64,000 nucleotides of DNA from Candidatus Eremiobacteraceae bacterium (GTDB lineage Bacteria; Vulcanimicrobiota; Vulcanimicrobiia; Eremiobacterales; Eremiobacteraceae): NCBI GenBank assembly GCA_036511855.1, contig DATCBN010000004.1, forward strand, positions 62,001-126,000, read 5' to 3'. The position numbers and the translations under genes were made by a program. A model generated the notes under the pieces. It had not been told where the DNA came from, ran no database searches, and saw only the letters and a program-made list of their open reading frames with translations. Positions 17,605-27,952 of the stretch are shown piece by piece. Numbering within the stretch: position 1 is the first letter of the stretch; the number at the start of each line of letters is the position of its first letter.

Positions 17605-18771
17605 CTACGCGCCAGCGGCAAGCGTGCCGGCGAGCTGACGCAGCCGTTCTATGATACCCGGCAGCACGCCCAGCAAACGTGCGACATCGTCGCTCGTGTT
17701 CGAGCGTCCCAGCGAAAACCGGATCGTTCCGCGAGCGACCGCCGGATCGAGCCCGATCGCGGTGAGAACGTGCGAAGGCTCGAGCGATCCGCTGGTGCAG
17801 GCGCTGCCGGTCGACGCCTCGATGCCTTCGACGTCGAGACCGACGACCAACGTCTCCGCCTCGATCTTCGAAAAGCGAAGACTCGCGTTGTTCGGCATGC
17901 GCCGGGTGCGGGATCCGTTCAGTGCGGATCCGGGCACGGCGTTCAAAACACCGTCGATAAGCTTGTCGCGCAATCGCGTCGCGGCGCGCTGCGATTCGTC
18001 CAGTTCTTTCACAGCAAGATCGAGCGCGGTGGCGAGTGCGACGATTCCCGGCACGTTCTCCGTGCCGGCACGGCGGCCGCCTTCCTGTCCGCCGCCCACG
18101 ACGAGCGGCGCGATGCGGACACCCGTCTTGAGATACAGCGCGCCCACGCCTTTGGGTCCCTCGAATTTGTGCGCCGAGAGGGAAAGCGCGTCGACGCCGA
18201 GCGTCTTCACGTCGACCGGGATGTGCCCGACGGTTTGCACCGCGTCGGTGTGGAAGAGCGCGCCGCGTTCGTGAGCGATCACCGCCAGCTCGGCGATCGG
18301 TTGGATCGCGCCGATCTCGTTGTTGGCGTGCATGATGCTCACGAGCACTGTGTTATCTCTGAGCGCGCTGCGCACGTCGTCGGCGCGGACGAGGCCGTCT
18401 TTGTCTACGGGCACGATCGTGACGTCGGCGCCTCTCGACTTGAGCGTGTACGCCGCGTGGAGCACCGCGTGATGCTCGATCGCGCTCGTGACGAAATGTT
18501 TGCCGCGCGATGCGTACGCATCCATGATGCCGAATATCGCCAAGCTGTCGGCTTCCGAACCTCCGCCGGTGAAGATGATCTCCGACGATTGCGCGTTCAG
18601 CGCGGCGGCCGTCTGCTTGCGCGCGCGCTCGAGAGCCGTTTTTGCGCGCTGGCCGCTGCGGTGCGGGCTCGACGGATTGGCATACGATTCGGTGAGAAAT
18701 GGCAGCATCGCATCCACGGCTTCTCGACGTGGCGCGGTGGTAGCGGCGTTATCGAGATATATGCGATTCAT
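17605..18771 (-). CDS. Cysteine desulfurase (NifS/IscS type)
   Basis: PLP enzyme that takes sulfur from cysteine for Fe-S clusters and tRNA thiolation, 388 residues. It begins MNRIYLDNAATT. The cofactor lysine is Lys202 in LSAHKFEGPKGVG and the catalytic Cys is Cys325 in ASTGSACTSG, the longer-loop class I (IscS/NifS) layout. The start is ATG 18771; the frame continues upstream only over the divergent rarA gene. No scaffold gene (iscU/nifU) or mnmA is adjacent, so whether it serves clusters or tRNA is undecided. Confidence 0.95.
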   Translation of the reverse strand: MNRIYLDNAATTAPRREAVDAMLPFLTESYANPSSPHRSGQRAKTALERARKQTAAALNAQSSEIIFTGGGSEADSLAIFGIMDAYASRGKHFVTSAIEHHAVLHAAYTLKSRGADVTIVPVDKDGLVRADDVRSALRDNTVLVSIMHANNEIGAIQPIAELAVIAHERGALFHTDAVQTVGHIPVDVKTLGVDALSLSAHKFEGPKGVGALYLKTGVRIAPLVVGGGQEGGRRAGTENVPGIVALATALDLAVKELDESQRAATRLRDKLIDGVLNAVPGSALNGSRTRRMPNNASLRFSKIEAETLVVGLDVEGIEASTGSACTSGSLEPSHVLTAIGLDPAVARGTIRFSLGRSNTSDDVARLLGVLPGIIERLRQLAGTLAAGA

Positions 18772-18864
18772 AAGCGGGTTTTGGATTCGATGAGCCCAAG
18801 GCGCGGCCCCGCCGCGATCTCGCGCGGGGCGGGCGGTTGCAGCCGTGCGGCGAATCGGATGCGC

Positions 18865-20172
18865 ATGGACGACGGGCCTAACCTTTTCGGCGAAACCGGG
18901 CCCGGCGCTTTGGCGCAGGAGCAAGCGTTGCCGGCCGGTGCGCCGCTCGCGGCCCGGATGCGGCCGCGCGCACTGGACGAATTCGTCGGACAGCAGCACG
19001 TTTTGGGCGCCGGCTCCGGTTTGCGAGCCGCGTTCGAACGCGGCCGAGCGCCATCCATGATCCTTTGGGGACCGCCCGGCACCGGCAAGACCACGCTCGC
19101 GAGACTTGCCGCCACGGCGGGCGATGCGCGATTCGTGCAGCTCTCCGCCGTGAGCGCGGGCGTTGCCGACCTGCGCCGCGCGGTGGCCGAAGCGAAGCTC
19201 GCGCGCGCCGCTTCCGGCAAACGCACCATCTTGTTCATCGACGAAATCCACCGCTTCAACAAAGGTCAGCAAGACGCGGTGCTGCCGTATGTGGAACGCG
19301 GCGACATCACGCTCATCGGCGCGACGACCGAGAATCCGTCATTTGAAGTGAACAGCGCGCTCCTCTCGCGCAGCCGGGTCGTCGTGCTGCGGCCACTCGA
19401 AGATGCCGACATCCTGTTGCTGATCGACCGGGCGCTTGCGGATTCCGATCGCGGTCTTGCCGGTCAAGTGCGCCTCGATCCGACAGCGCGCGCCCAGTTG
19501 GCGGCCGCGGCTGGCGGGGATGCGCGAATCGCGCTCAATGCGCTCGAGCTCGCGGCGGAGATCGCGCAGACGCGCGGCGGAGCCGGCTCGATCGTCGAGA
19601 CCCGCGACATCGAAGAAGCTCTCCAGAGACGCGCACTGCGTTATGACAAAGCGGGCGACGAGCACTACGACGTCATCTCGGCGTTCATCAAGTCCGTGCG
19701 CGACAGCGATCCGGACGCGGCGGTGTACTATCTCGCGCGCATGCTTCAGGCCGGCGAAGATCCGCTATTCGTCGCGCGGCGGCTTGTCGTTCTCTCGTCC
19801 GAAGACGTCGGACTTGCCGATCCGCATGCATTGCCGCTGGCGATCGCCGCATTCCAGGCCACCCATGTGATCGGCATGCCGGAAGCGTTGTATCCGCTCA
19901 CCGAAGCCACGATCTATCTCGCAAAGGCACACAAGAGCAATTCGGGACTTCGCGCTTACTTCGCCGCCGTGGATGCGGTAGAGCAAACCGGAGCCCTTCC
20001 GGTGCCGCTGCATTTGCGCAACGCCGTGACCGGGCTGATGAAGAATCTCGGATATGGCGCGGGATACAAGTACGCGCACGACTTCGAGGGCGCGAAAGTC
20101 GAGCAGCAGCATCTTCCCGATGCACTCGCCGACCGGACATTCTACGTGCCGGACGACGACGACGCGATCTGA
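18865..20172 (+). CDS. rarA: Replication-associated recombination ATPase RarA/MgsA
   Basis: AAA+ ATPase of the RarA/MgsA/WRNIP1 family acting at stalled replication forks, 435 residues. Walker A GPPGTGKT is at 69-76, Walker [11 protein letters not shown] at about 122-131 and sensor 1 [10 protein letters not shown] follows. The C-terminal tetramerisation domain shows [13 protein letters not shown] and [10 protein letters not shown]-like sequence (here [10 protein letters not shown]). ATG 18865 gives the usual short N-terminus; ATG 18859 is an alternative. The same frame is open much farther upstream over the antisense cysteine desulfurase gene, which is not credible coding. It converges on pilB. 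Confidence 0.95.
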   Translation: MDDGPNLFGETGPGALAQEQALPAGAPLAARMRPRALDEFVGQQHVLGAGSGLRAAFERGRAPSMILWGPPGTGKTTLARLAATAGDARFVQLSAVSAGVADLRRAVAEAKLARAASGKRTILFIDEIHRFNKGQQDAVLPYVERGDITLIGATTENPSFEVNSALLSRSRVVVLRPLEDADILLLIDRALADSDRGLAGQVRLDPTARAQLAAAAGGDARIALNALELAAEIAQTRGGAGSIVETRDIEEALQRRALRYDKAGDEHYDVISAFIKSVRDSDPDAAVYYLARMLQAGEDPLFVARRLVVLSSEDVGLADPHALPLAIAAFQATHVIGMPEALYPLTEATIYLAKAHKSNSGLRAYFAAVDAVEQTGALPVPLHLRNAVTGLMKNLGYGAGYKYAHDFEGAKVEQQHLPDALADRTFYVPDDDDAI

Positions 20173-20200
20173 CTTCGATCGTTCTGAAGCGTGAGTTCGT

Positions 20201-20227
20201 ACTAGGGTTAGCAACGCTAACCCTAGT
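20201..20227. repeat. Palindrome variant with GGGTTAGC arms
   Basis: Perfect inverted repeat with 12-bp arms ACTAGGGTTAGC and GCTAACCCTAGT around AAC. It has the outer ACTAGGG frame of the GGGCAAGC family but with both arms changed in a matched way (CA to TT, TG to AA). It lies in the convergent gap between rarA and pilB. Confidence 0.85.
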
Positions 20228-20246
20228 GGGCAAGCGATGCTTGCCC
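20228..20246. repeat. GGGCAAGC palindrome copy
   Basis: GGGCAAGCGATGCTTGCCC: 8-bp arms with a GAT loop, directly abutting the preceding variant and followed by the TAGTACG flank. Confidence 0.9.
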
Positions 20247-20266
20247 TAGTACGGGTTGCTCGCCCC

Positions 20267-20300
20267 AAAAAAAACTAGGGCAAGCGACGCTTGCCCTAGT
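20267..20300 (-). terminator. Palindrome with T-tract, terminator of pilB unit
   Basis: On the minus strand a perfect stem with 12-bp arms (ACTAGGGCAAGC / GCTTGCCCTAGT, loop GTC) is followed by eight consecutive T. It lies 28 bp after the pilB stop. A member of the dispersed palindrome family thus has all parts of an intrinsic terminator for the minus-strand unit. Confidence 0.8.
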
Positions 20301-20328
20301 ACGGTTTGCCCTGAAGTAACTATATAAA

Positions 20329-22017
20329 CTAGTCGACGGCGACGCGCAGCACTTCTTCGATCGTGGTGATGCCTTGCGCGACTTTCATAAGGCCATCGTG
20401 ATACAGCGTCCGCAATCCCTGCTCCAATGCGAGTTTCTTCATGTCGGACGGTAACCCGCGTTCGAGCACGATGCGGCGCATCTCTTCGGTCATCACGAAA
20501 AGTTCGTGGACGCCGGCGCGGCCTTTGTAGCCGGTGCCGTTGCAATTCTCGCAACCTTCGCCCTTGACCAGCCGCAGCGATTCCGCCGGAATGCCGTACT
20601 CTTCGAACTTCACGGCGAGCGCCTTGATGGTCTTGACGCCGCGCTTGCAGTTCGGGCAGACGGTTCGCACGAGTCGCTGGGCCATGACGCCCTGGATCGA
20701 CGACGCGAGAAGGAACGGCTCGATGCCCATATCGATGAGCCGCGTGATGGAAGCGACGGAGTCGTTGGTGTGCAGCGTCGACAGCACGAGGTGACCCGTG
20801 AGCGCGGACTGCACAGCGATCAAAGCTGTTTCTTGGTCCCGGATTTCACCGACCATCATGACGTCGGGGTCCTGGCGCAAGAACGAACGCAGGCCGATGG
20901 CAAACGTCAGACCCACCTTCGGGTTGACCTGCACCTGATTGATGCCGGCGATATTGTATTCGACGGGGTCTTCCACCGTGACGATCTTCGTCTCGGTGTC
21001 GTTGATTGAGTTCAGCGTGGCGTAGAGCGTCGTCGATTTACCCGAGCCGGTCGGGCCGGTCACGAGCAGCACGCCGTTCGGCAACACGATGAGCTTTTGC
21101 CAGACTTCGAGCAGTTGCGGATGGAACCCGAGCTTGTCGAGGTCCACGTTGACGCTCTTGCGGTCCAAGATACGCATGACGATGGATTCGCCGTAGATGA
21201 CCGGGAGCACCGAGACACGCAAATCGTAGCGATCGCGCTTCAGAGTCACTTGGATGCGTCCGTCTTGCGGCACGCGTTTCTCTGCGATGTTCAAGTTCGC
21301 CATGATCTTGAACCGGGAGATCAGGGCCGGCTGGATCGCCTTGGGCGGGTTCATGACCACGCGCAGCACGCCGTCGATGCGGTAGCGCACGACGATCTCG
21401 CGCTCGAACGGCTCGATGTGGATGTCGGATGCTTTTTGCTGGATAGCTTGCGTGACGATCATGTCGGCCAAGCGCACGATAGGGGCGTCGACGACGATGT
21501 CGTCGGGCATCTCTTCTCGGTCTTGGATGATGTCGACGCCGTCTTCGGCGTCGCTGATGAGCGATTGCCACTGGCTGTCGTTGGATGTGTAGATGCCATC
21601 GAGCGCGCGCTCGATGTCGTCGATGTACGAAAGCACGGGCTCCGGCGTAAGGCCGGTCTTCAGGCGAACGTCATCGAGCGCGAAGATGTCGGTGGGATCG
21701 GCCATGGCCAGAGTGACTTTTTTGTCGACGCGGCCGATGCAGATGAGATGGTGCCGCCGCGCGATATTCTCGGGCACGATGTTCGCGATGTCGCTGTCGA
21801 TCTTGCGATTGCTGAGGTCGACAAAGATCTTTCCGAGCTCCTCGGCGCGCGCCCACATGATCTCTTCTTTAGGCGCGACGCGCAACTCGACGAGGATCTT
21901 CTCGAGGGGCTCCTTGCGGCGCAATGCGTCGGCGGTCGCAGTCTTGAGCTGCTCGGCCGTCAATACGCCTTTTTCCATCAAGATGTCGGTAAATTTTTTA
22001 TCGATGAATTCCAGCAC
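20329..22017 (-). CDS. PilB/GspE-type assembly ATPase
   Basis: Cytoplasmic hexameric ATPase that drives type IV pilus or type II secretion pseudopilus extension, 562 residues. An MshEN-like N-terminal domain spans about 1-150. The catalytic core has Walker A GPTGSGKS at 321-328, VEDPVEYNIAGINQVQVN (Asp box), the Walker B region DPDVMMVGEIRDQETA, and two zinc-type pairs CPNC and CENC near 465-505. The start is GTG 22017. No other pilus or secretion gene is present nearby, so pilB versus gspE cannot be decided from context. Confidence 0.92.
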   Translation of the reverse strand: MLEFIDKKFTDILMEKGVLTAEQLKTATADALRRKEPLEKILVELRVAPKEEIMWARAEELGKIFVDLSNRKIDSDIANIVPENIARRHHLICIGRVDKKVTLAMADPTDIFALDDVRLKTGLTPEPVLSYIDDIERALDGIYTSNDSQWQSLISDAEDGVDIIQDREEMPDDIVVDAPIVRLADMIVTQAIQQKASDIHIEPFEREIVVRYRIDGVLRVVMNPPKAIQPALISRFKIMANLNIAEKRVPQDGRIQVTLKRDRYDLRVSVLPVIYGESIVMRILDRKSVNVDLDKLGFHPQLLEVWQKLIVLPNGVLLVTGPTGSGKSTTLYATLNSINDTETKIVTVEDPVEYNIAGINQVQVNPKVGLTFAIGLRSFLRQDPDVMMVGEIRDQETALIAVQSALTGHLVLSTLHTNDSVASITRLIDMGIEPFLLASSIQGVMAQRLVRTVCPNCKRGVKTIKALAVKFEEYGIPAESLRLVKGEGCENCNGTGYKGRAGVHELFVMTEEMRRIVLERGLPSDMKKLALEQGLRTLYHDGLMKVAQGITTIEEVLRVAVD

Positions 22018-22150
22018 GAACCCGATCCCCGATCTTCAACAACAACCGGCGGCGGAGCCACCGGTCCTTCTTCTAACTATATCGGAATCGGGCTCAGGAT
22101 AGAGTAGCCGCACACCCGTTCGTAGTGACGGAAATCACTAAAGCTGGGCC

Positions 22151-22924
22151 TTAAGTGGCGGCCGGCGCGGGAGCCTGCGACGGTGCGGGAGAGGCGGGTT
22201 TGGCGCCCTTTGGGAGCGGCGACGGTAAGCTTGAGTTGCCGCCCGGCACGCCCGGTGTCGGCGACGATTTGAGCGGGAACGTGGCTTGAACACCGCCCAA
22301 TGCTTTGAAATCCTCGCTCTTCGTGTTGTAGAGAACCTCTGAAGAGTCGAATGTCCGGTCCGGCGGCTCCTCGGCGTGTACCCCGCCGGTGAGAGCCGCA
22401 TCGTGCGTCATGTCGTCGAGGCGCATGAGTGGGGCGGTCAGCGACTTGTCGCCTTGCACGACTTTGACGTGACCCGATGCGATGTAGAGCTTCGCCTTGT
22501 TGTGGATCTCAAGTTTGTCGCACGTGAGCGTCACCGGCTCGGTGGGCTTCTTTCCATCTTTGCTCACGCCGCCAAGTCTGTGGACCATCACGTGACCCAC
22601 AAGCGTGATCTCATCGCGCTTGCTATTGCCAAACGCGCGATCGCCGCGAAAGTTGCCGTCGGTCGAGTGACCGGTGATGGTGCTCGGCATGACGAAATCG
22701 CCGGTCTTGAGGTTGCCCTCGCCTTCGCTGAAGTTCACCGTGAGATCGCCGATTTTAGTCTGGGCCGGCCCGCTCGAGATCATGGAACCGCTGCTCGCCG
22801 GAGCTGGAGCAGGCGACGCCTTTGGCGGAGCTGAGACTTTAGCAGTCGACAAGCCGGCCGACGCAGCGATGGCGGCGAGCGATAGCATCCCAACACTGAA
22901 CACGGCGTGGCCTTTGTGCTGCAT
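22151..22924 (-). CDS. LptA/OstA-like periplasmic protein
   Basis: A 257-residue exported protein with a signal sequence (about 8-28), a low-complexity Pro/Ala linker, and an OstA/LptA-like domain at about 60-205 (TVNFSEGEGNLKTGDFVMPSTI, then VTLTCDKLEIHNKAKLYIASGHVKVVQG), ending in a Pro/Ala-rich tail. LptA-type proteins bridge the periplasm for LPS transport, which agrees with heptose and LPS genes at 56-60 kb. The domain is degenerate and I would not assign LPS transport firmly. It lies 3 bp after tsaC and 130 bp before pilB. Confidence 0.65.
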   Translation of the reverse strand: MQHKGHAVFSVGMLSLAAIAASAGLSTAKVSAPPKASPAPAPASSGSMISSGPAQTKIGDLTVNFSEGEGNLKTGDFVMPSTITGHSTDGNFRGDRAFGNSKRDEITLVGHVMVHRLGGVSKDGKKPTEPVTLTCDKLEIHNKAKLYIASGHVKVVQGDKSLTAPLMRLDDMTHDAALTGGVHAEEPPDRTFDSSEVLYNTKSEDFKALGGVQATFPLKSSPTPGVPGGNSSLPSPLPKGAKPASPAPSQAPAPAAT

Positions 22925-22927
22925 GGG

Positions 22928-23581
22928 TCAGGTTTCCAATTCGGCGATGCCGGCGAGAGCGGCACGAATGGCGTCGGCGTCGAGCGCCCCAGCCCGGAGA
23001 ATCACCGGCATTGCGCCGGTGCAATCGATGACTGTGCTTTCTCGCCGCAACGAAGTCGGCCCTTTGAGCAACGCGAGCGTCGCATCGGGCAACCTCGCGA
23101 CATCGTCGTCGCTACCGTCATATGCGGATTCTCCGGATATATTCGCCGATGTCGCGACCAACGGTCCGACCGCTGCAAGAATGGCACGGCACGCGTCGTC
23201 GTCCGGACACCGCAATCCGATCGTCGCTCCCCCAAGAACTGCGGCCTCGATCGCGTCGGGTGGGCGCTGCACGATGATCGTGAGCGGGCCGGGCCAAAAT
23301 TTCTCCATCAGCATGCGCGCCGCAGGCGAGACATCGGCGACGTGTGCCGACGCATCGTCAGCACGCGCGACGTGAAGCGAAAGCGGTTTGTCTTCCGGTC
23401 TTAGTTTTGCGGCGAACACGGCCGCGACCGCGCGCGGGTTGTCCGGCGCGCAGCCGATTCCGTACACCGTATCGGTGGGAAAGATCAGCGTGCCGCCCGC
23501 TCGCACGCAAGCCGCCGCTTCCGACAAAAGCGAAGCGTTGGGAATGCCGGCGAAATTCCGAACGCCAGATGAATGCATCAT
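22928..23581 (-). CDS. tsaC: Threonylcarbamoyl-AMP synthase (TsaC/Sua5/YwlC)
   Basis: Makes threonylcarbamoyl-AMP for the t6A modification of ANN-decoding tRNAs, 217 residues, single YrdC domain without the Sua5 C-terminal extension. Motifs seen: GGTLIFPTDTVYGIGC near the N-terminus, KLRPEDKPLSLHV, FWPGPLTII, LRCPDD and VATSANISGE. The ATP/threonine site residues appear intact. Confidence 0.93.
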   Translation of the reverse strand: MMHSSGVRNFAGIPNASLLSEAAACVRAGGTLIFPTDTVYGIGCAPDNPRAVAAVFAAKLRPEDKPLSLHVARADDASAHVADVSPAARMLMEKFWPGPLTIIVQRPPDAIEAAVLGGATIGLRCPDDDACRAILAAVGPLVATSANISGESAYDGSDDDVARLPDATLALLKGPTSLRRESTVIDCTGAMPVILRAGALDADAIRAALAGIAELET

Positions 23582-23665
23582 CCAAAGAGGTCCCGATTGC
23601 GGCGAGCGGTAAGTCGGTCGAGGGTGAAACGGCAGCGACCGTATCGCCTAGTACGGAGAACACAC

Positions 23666-23857
23666 GTGTCGCGCCTTCGCGAACAGCTTTTTCTCGGCGG
23701 ACTGCTCCTTGCCACCGTCGCGGTGCAGTCGGCGCTGCTGTTGCCCCTCTCCCTCGGGCATAGCCTGCGCACGCGCGCGGCCGCCAATGGCCGGCGTTTC
23801 ATGGCCAACACTCGCCGCCGCATCGCGCGCGCGCGCATGTTCATCGCGTCCTGGTAG
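23666..23857 (+). CDS. Small single-helix membrane protein, unrecognised
   Basis: A 63-residue frame starting with GTG at 23666, with a good ribosome-binding sequence GGAG 7 bp upstream. Residues about 7-28 form one hydrophobic helix (LFLGGLLLATVAVQSALLLPLSL), followed by a strongly basic tail with many Arg. It is the only plus-strand gene between 20.3 and 41.2 kb and is divergent from tsaC. I do not recognise a family. The hydrophobic helix and the ribosome-binding site are the only support. Confidence 0.5.
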   Translation: MSRLREQLFLGGLLLATVAVQSALLLPLSLGHSLRTRAAANGRRFMANTRRRIARARMFIASW

Positions 23858-23861
23858 ATCG

Positions 23862-25451
23862 TCAGCCGAAGATCCTGTAGTCCAACGCCGCGAAAACATT
23901 ATCCGCCTCGACGTACATCGCGAGACGCCGCCGCGCATCGTCGTTGAACCTATCCTTTGAAGTCCCGGCCGCGATGCAGTCTTTGAACCGTTCGACGTGT
24001 TCTTGGAAGCGCGTCGCCGCGTAATCGCGCGCTTGACCTGTGGTCATGAGAAACGGCCAGTCGCTTGAGGCGAGGAGCAAGAGCTCGCGGCCGGCTTGAT
24101 TGAGGTACAATTTCATCAGCGGATCGGCTACCGGATGCGCCCGCGCCGCATCGCGCATCGACTGCTCCGCGGCGTGGATCTGAGGCCATATCCAATCGGT
24201 CAGTCCATTCGACCACACGCGGAAATCGCCGCCCTCGCCCCACGATGTCGGCGGAAGCTCGACCGCGTCGCGCGGCGGATCGAGCGCGAGCGACTCGCTC
24301 GGCGTTGCAGCCTCGACGACACCGCGCGCCGCGAGACGCCGAAGGACGGCCTCGATCCATTCCGGTCCCTCGAACCACCAGTGCCCGAAGAGTTCTGCGT
24401 CGTACGGCGCGACGATGCACGTTCCGCCACCGGCGCTTGCCGAAAGCTCTTCGACCAGCCCGGCGAAATGTACCGCATGTTCGCGCACGCGAATTGCGGC
24501 GAGCTCAGGATCGTACTCCGCTTTCTCTCCGAGATCCACCGCAGGTCCGCTGACCGCCCAATAGTGGAGGCCGGATGTGTCGGCGCGCTTGTGAAATTCG
24601 CGATACGCCGGATCGCCGGGGTAGCCGAAATTCCGCGCCCATACCTGACGGCTCACTTCAACCGACCGCGCGAATGCGACGACGCGCGATCCGGCGACGA
24701 AATGCGGGCGCAGGGTCGCATCCGCCGGCCCGCCAACAGCGGCGGCCGCGCGAGTTTCGTCGCGGTCGCGGATGTCGCCACGGCTCAAAACTGCTCCGCT
24801 TGAGATGGACACCGCGCTTGCGCCCGTGACCGCGTGCGCGTCGACGAAGAAGTAGCGCAGCCCGATCTCTTCGAGGAAGCGCTCCAAGCCAGGGCGGTAC
24901 GCACATTCGGGCAACCAGATGCCGGTGGGATCCACGCCGAGGCGCGCGCGAGTGGTCTCGATTCCGACGCGCAACTCGGCGCGCACCATCGAGTCTGTGG
25001 CGAGCAGCGGGAGAAATGCGTGCGTCGCCGCCGAGGTGAGCACTTCGATCCGTCCGCGTTGCGCCAAACCCGCGAATGCCGCCACGAGATCACCGCCGCG
25101 AGCGGCGAAATCGGCTCGCAGTGAGCGGAAGCGCGCGCCGTACGCGTGTGCGAGCTGCGCGCGCCGGCTCTGCCCGGCCGCGTCCGCGCGATCCGCATCT
25201 TCGTCGGCTGCCACTGCAACGCGCGCGACGTACGTATCGAAACCTTCTTGAAGATACGGGTCGGCCAGTTGTTCGAGCAGGACCGGCGTGATGCCGACCG
25301 CGGCTCTTGCCGCGACGCCATCGCGTTCTAACCGTTCAAAAACACCGAGCAACGGAAGATACGTGCCGCCAATGGCCTCGTATAACCACTCCTCGCCGAA
25401 GGGCCAGAGCCCGGCTTTGCGGACATACGGGAGATGCGCGTGCAGCGCCAA
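23862..25451 (-). CDS. GH57 1,4-alpha-glucan branching enzyme
   Basis: Cytoplasmic glycogen-type branching enzyme of family GH57 with a DUF1957 C-terminal region, about 529 residues. The N-terminal motif HAHLPYVR is present. Glu182 in WLPECAY and Asp351 in APYDAELFGHWWFEG fall where the nucleophile and acid/base lie in characterised GH57 branching enzymes (Glu183 and Asp354 in the Thermococcus TK1436 enzyme). The start is uncertain. No ATG or GTG exists: TTG 25451 is given, but conserved sequence continues upstream (GSFVL) to CTG 25499, which has an AGAGGAAG ribosome-binding sequence. The frame follows the mreB stop without a break. No other glycogen gene is visible. Confidence 0.85.
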   Translation of the reverse strand: MALHAHLPYVRKAGLWPFGEEWLYEAIGGTYLPLLGVFERLERDGVAARAAVGITPVLLEQLADPYLQEGFDTYVARVAVAADEDADRADAAGQSRRAQLAHAYGARFRSLRADFAARGGDLVAAFAGLAQRGRIEVLTSAATHAFLPLLATDSMVRAELRVGIETTRARLGVDPTGIWLPECAYRPGLERFLEEIGLRYFFVDAHAVTGASAVSISSGAVLSRGDIRDRDETRAAAAVGGPADATLRPHFVAGSRVVAFARSVEVSRQVWARNFGYPGDPAYREFHKRADTSGLHYWAVSGPAVDLGEKAEYDPELAAIRVREHAVHFAGLVEELSASAGGGTCIVAPYDAELFGHWWFEGPEWIEAVLRRLAARGVVEAATPSESLALDPPRDAVELPPTSWGEGGDFRVWSNGLTDWIWPQIHAAEQSMRDAARAHPVADPLMKLYLNQAGRELLLLASSDWPFLMTTGQARDYAATRFQEHVERFKDCIAAGTSKDRFNDDARRRLAMYVEADNVFAALDYRIFG

Positions 25452-25511
25452 TACGAACGAGCCGGTAGACGGACTTGAGCCCGCAGCGCGCGGTGACAGT
25501 TCGATCTTCCT

Positions 25512-26498
<987 letters not shown>

Positions 26499-26517
26499 CT
26501 ACGTTATGCCGGCCAAT

Positions 26518-26536
26518 GGGCAAGCGATGCTTGCCC
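26518..26536. repeat. GGGCAAGC palindrome copy between murA and mreB
   Basis: GGGCAAGCGATGCTTGCCC with the TCCTAC outer flank. It lies in the 64-bp gap between two same-strand genes and has no T-tract, so it should not terminate the transcript. Confidence 0.9.
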
Positions 26537-26553
26537 TCCTACAACTACGACCA

Positions 26554-27909
26554 CTACGACGCCCGGAACGGCGTGACGATTCGCGGCATCCTGATGGTCT
26601 CGCCTAGGTTCGCTCGCGGCGTCACCGGTTCGACCGCACTGGCGCGCGCGATCGACGCTCCCAACGACGCTAATTTCTCCTCGAAGAACTCGTAGCCCCG
26701 ATCGATGAATTCGAGGCCGCCGATCTGCGATGTGCCCTCCGCCGCCAAAGCCGCGATGACAAGCGCGCCGCCTGCACGGATATCCGGCGCTTCGACCACC
26801 GCGTCCTTGAGCCGTTCGACGCCGGTGACGATTGCACTGCGGCCGGAGACCTTGATATCCGCACCCATGCGGGCGAGCTCGCTGACGTAGACGAAGCGCG
26901 CGTCGAAGATCGTCTCCTCGATCGTGGACGTGCCTTGCGCGAGACTCAAATACGCCACGAATTGCGGCTGCAAGTCGGTGGGGAAGCCCGGAAATGGTGC
27001 CGTGACGATGTCCACCGGACCCCAGCGCGCGGCGCCTTTCACGCGGATGCTCATCCCGTCGCTCGAGACCGCGGCGCCGGTGGCCGTCAGCGCGTCGGAA
27101 AGCGCCGTGAGGAACGCCGGGTCGACGCCCGTCACGCTGACGTCGCCGCCCGTGATCGCGCCGGCCAGCAGGTAGGTGCCGGCCGTCAACCGGTCTGGGA
27201 TTATGGTGTATTCGCAGCCGCGGAGGCGGCGCACGCCTTCGACCGTGATCACCGAACTGCCGTGCCCGCGGACGCGGCCGCCCATCGCATTGACGAACTC
27301 CGCCAGATCGCAGACCTCGGGCTCGCTGGCGGCGTTGCGGATCGTGGTCGTGCCTTTTGCGCGCGTGGCCGCAAGCATGATGTTCTTGGTCGCGCCGACG
27401 CTCGCGCGGGCAAGCGTGATATCGGCGCCGATGAGCGCGTCGGCCGCAGCGATGATCGAGCCGTGCTCGAGCGTCACCGACGCGCCGAGGAGCTCGAATC
27501 CCTTGAGATGCAGATCGACCGCACGCGGCCCGAGGACGCAGCCGCCCGGCTGCGGCACTTGCGCCCGGCCAAAGCGCGCGAGGAGAGGACCGGTCACGTC
27601 GAAGGACGCGTTGAGCTTGCTGACCAGCGCGTACGGTGCGGCGCTTGCGTTCACGGGCGCCGTGTCGATGACGAGCGTGCCGCCGGGCTGCTCGCGCACG
27701 CGCGCGCCCAGACTCTCGAGGATCGACGCCATCACATCGACGTCGGTGATGCGCGGGACCGAGTGCAGCACGACCTCGCCTTCGGCGAGGATCGCCGCCG
27801 CCATGATCGGGAGCGCCGCGTTCTTGGCGCCCGGCGCTTCGACGGAGCCTTCGAGGCGGCGTCCGCCGTCGATGACGAGCCGAGTGCGCAGACCGTCAAG
27901 GTGGTCCAT
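26554..27909 (-). CDS. murA: UDP-GlcNAc 1-carboxyvinyltransferase MurA
   Basis: First committed enzyme of peptidoglycan synthesis, 451 residues. It shows the GAKNAALPIMAAAILA motif near 27-42 and the fosfomycin-target Cys124 in PGGCVLG, so the enzyme is of the Cys (fosfomycin-sensitive) type. It also shows FPTDLQPQ and EFIDRGYEFFEEKL toward the C-terminus. About 30 extra residues extend the C-terminus beyond the usual 420. It lies 43 bp after atpC on the same strand. Confidence 0.97.
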   Translation of the reverse strand: MDHLDGLRTRLVIDGGRRLEGSVEAPGAKNAALPIMAAAILAEGEVVLHSVPRITDVDVMASILESLGARVREQPGGTLVIDTAPVNASAAPYALVSKLNASFDVTGPLLARFGRAQVPQPGGCVLGPRAVDLHLKGFELLGASVTLEHGSIIAAADALIGADITLARASVGATKNIMLAATRAKGTTTIRNAASEPEVCDLAEFVNAMGGRVRGHGSSVITVEGVRRLRGCEYTIIPDRLTAGTYLLAGAITGGDVSVTGVDPAFLTALSDALTATGAAVSSDGMSIRVKGAARWGPVDIVTAPFPGFPTDLQPQFVAYLSLAQGTSTIEETIFDARFVYVSELARMGADIKVSGRSAIVTGVERLKDAVVEAPDIRAGGALVIAALAAEGTSQIGGLEFIDRGYEFFEEKLASLGASIARASAVEPVTPRANLGETIRMPRIVTPFRAS

Positions 27910-27952
27910 AGGATTCCTTCGGTCGATGCTTTTTGTAGTCGACCGCTATCGT

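Noticed and set aside
17542-18858. Long N-terminal extension of rarA
   Set aside because: The open frame is antisense to the cysteine desulfurase gene and encodes Arg-rich non-family sequence; RarA begins at the normal place at 18865.
20173-20328. Small minus-strand gene in the rarA/pilB gap (frame with VLGQASLA)
   Set aside because: It consists of palindrome repeats only and mixes with the shadow of pilB.
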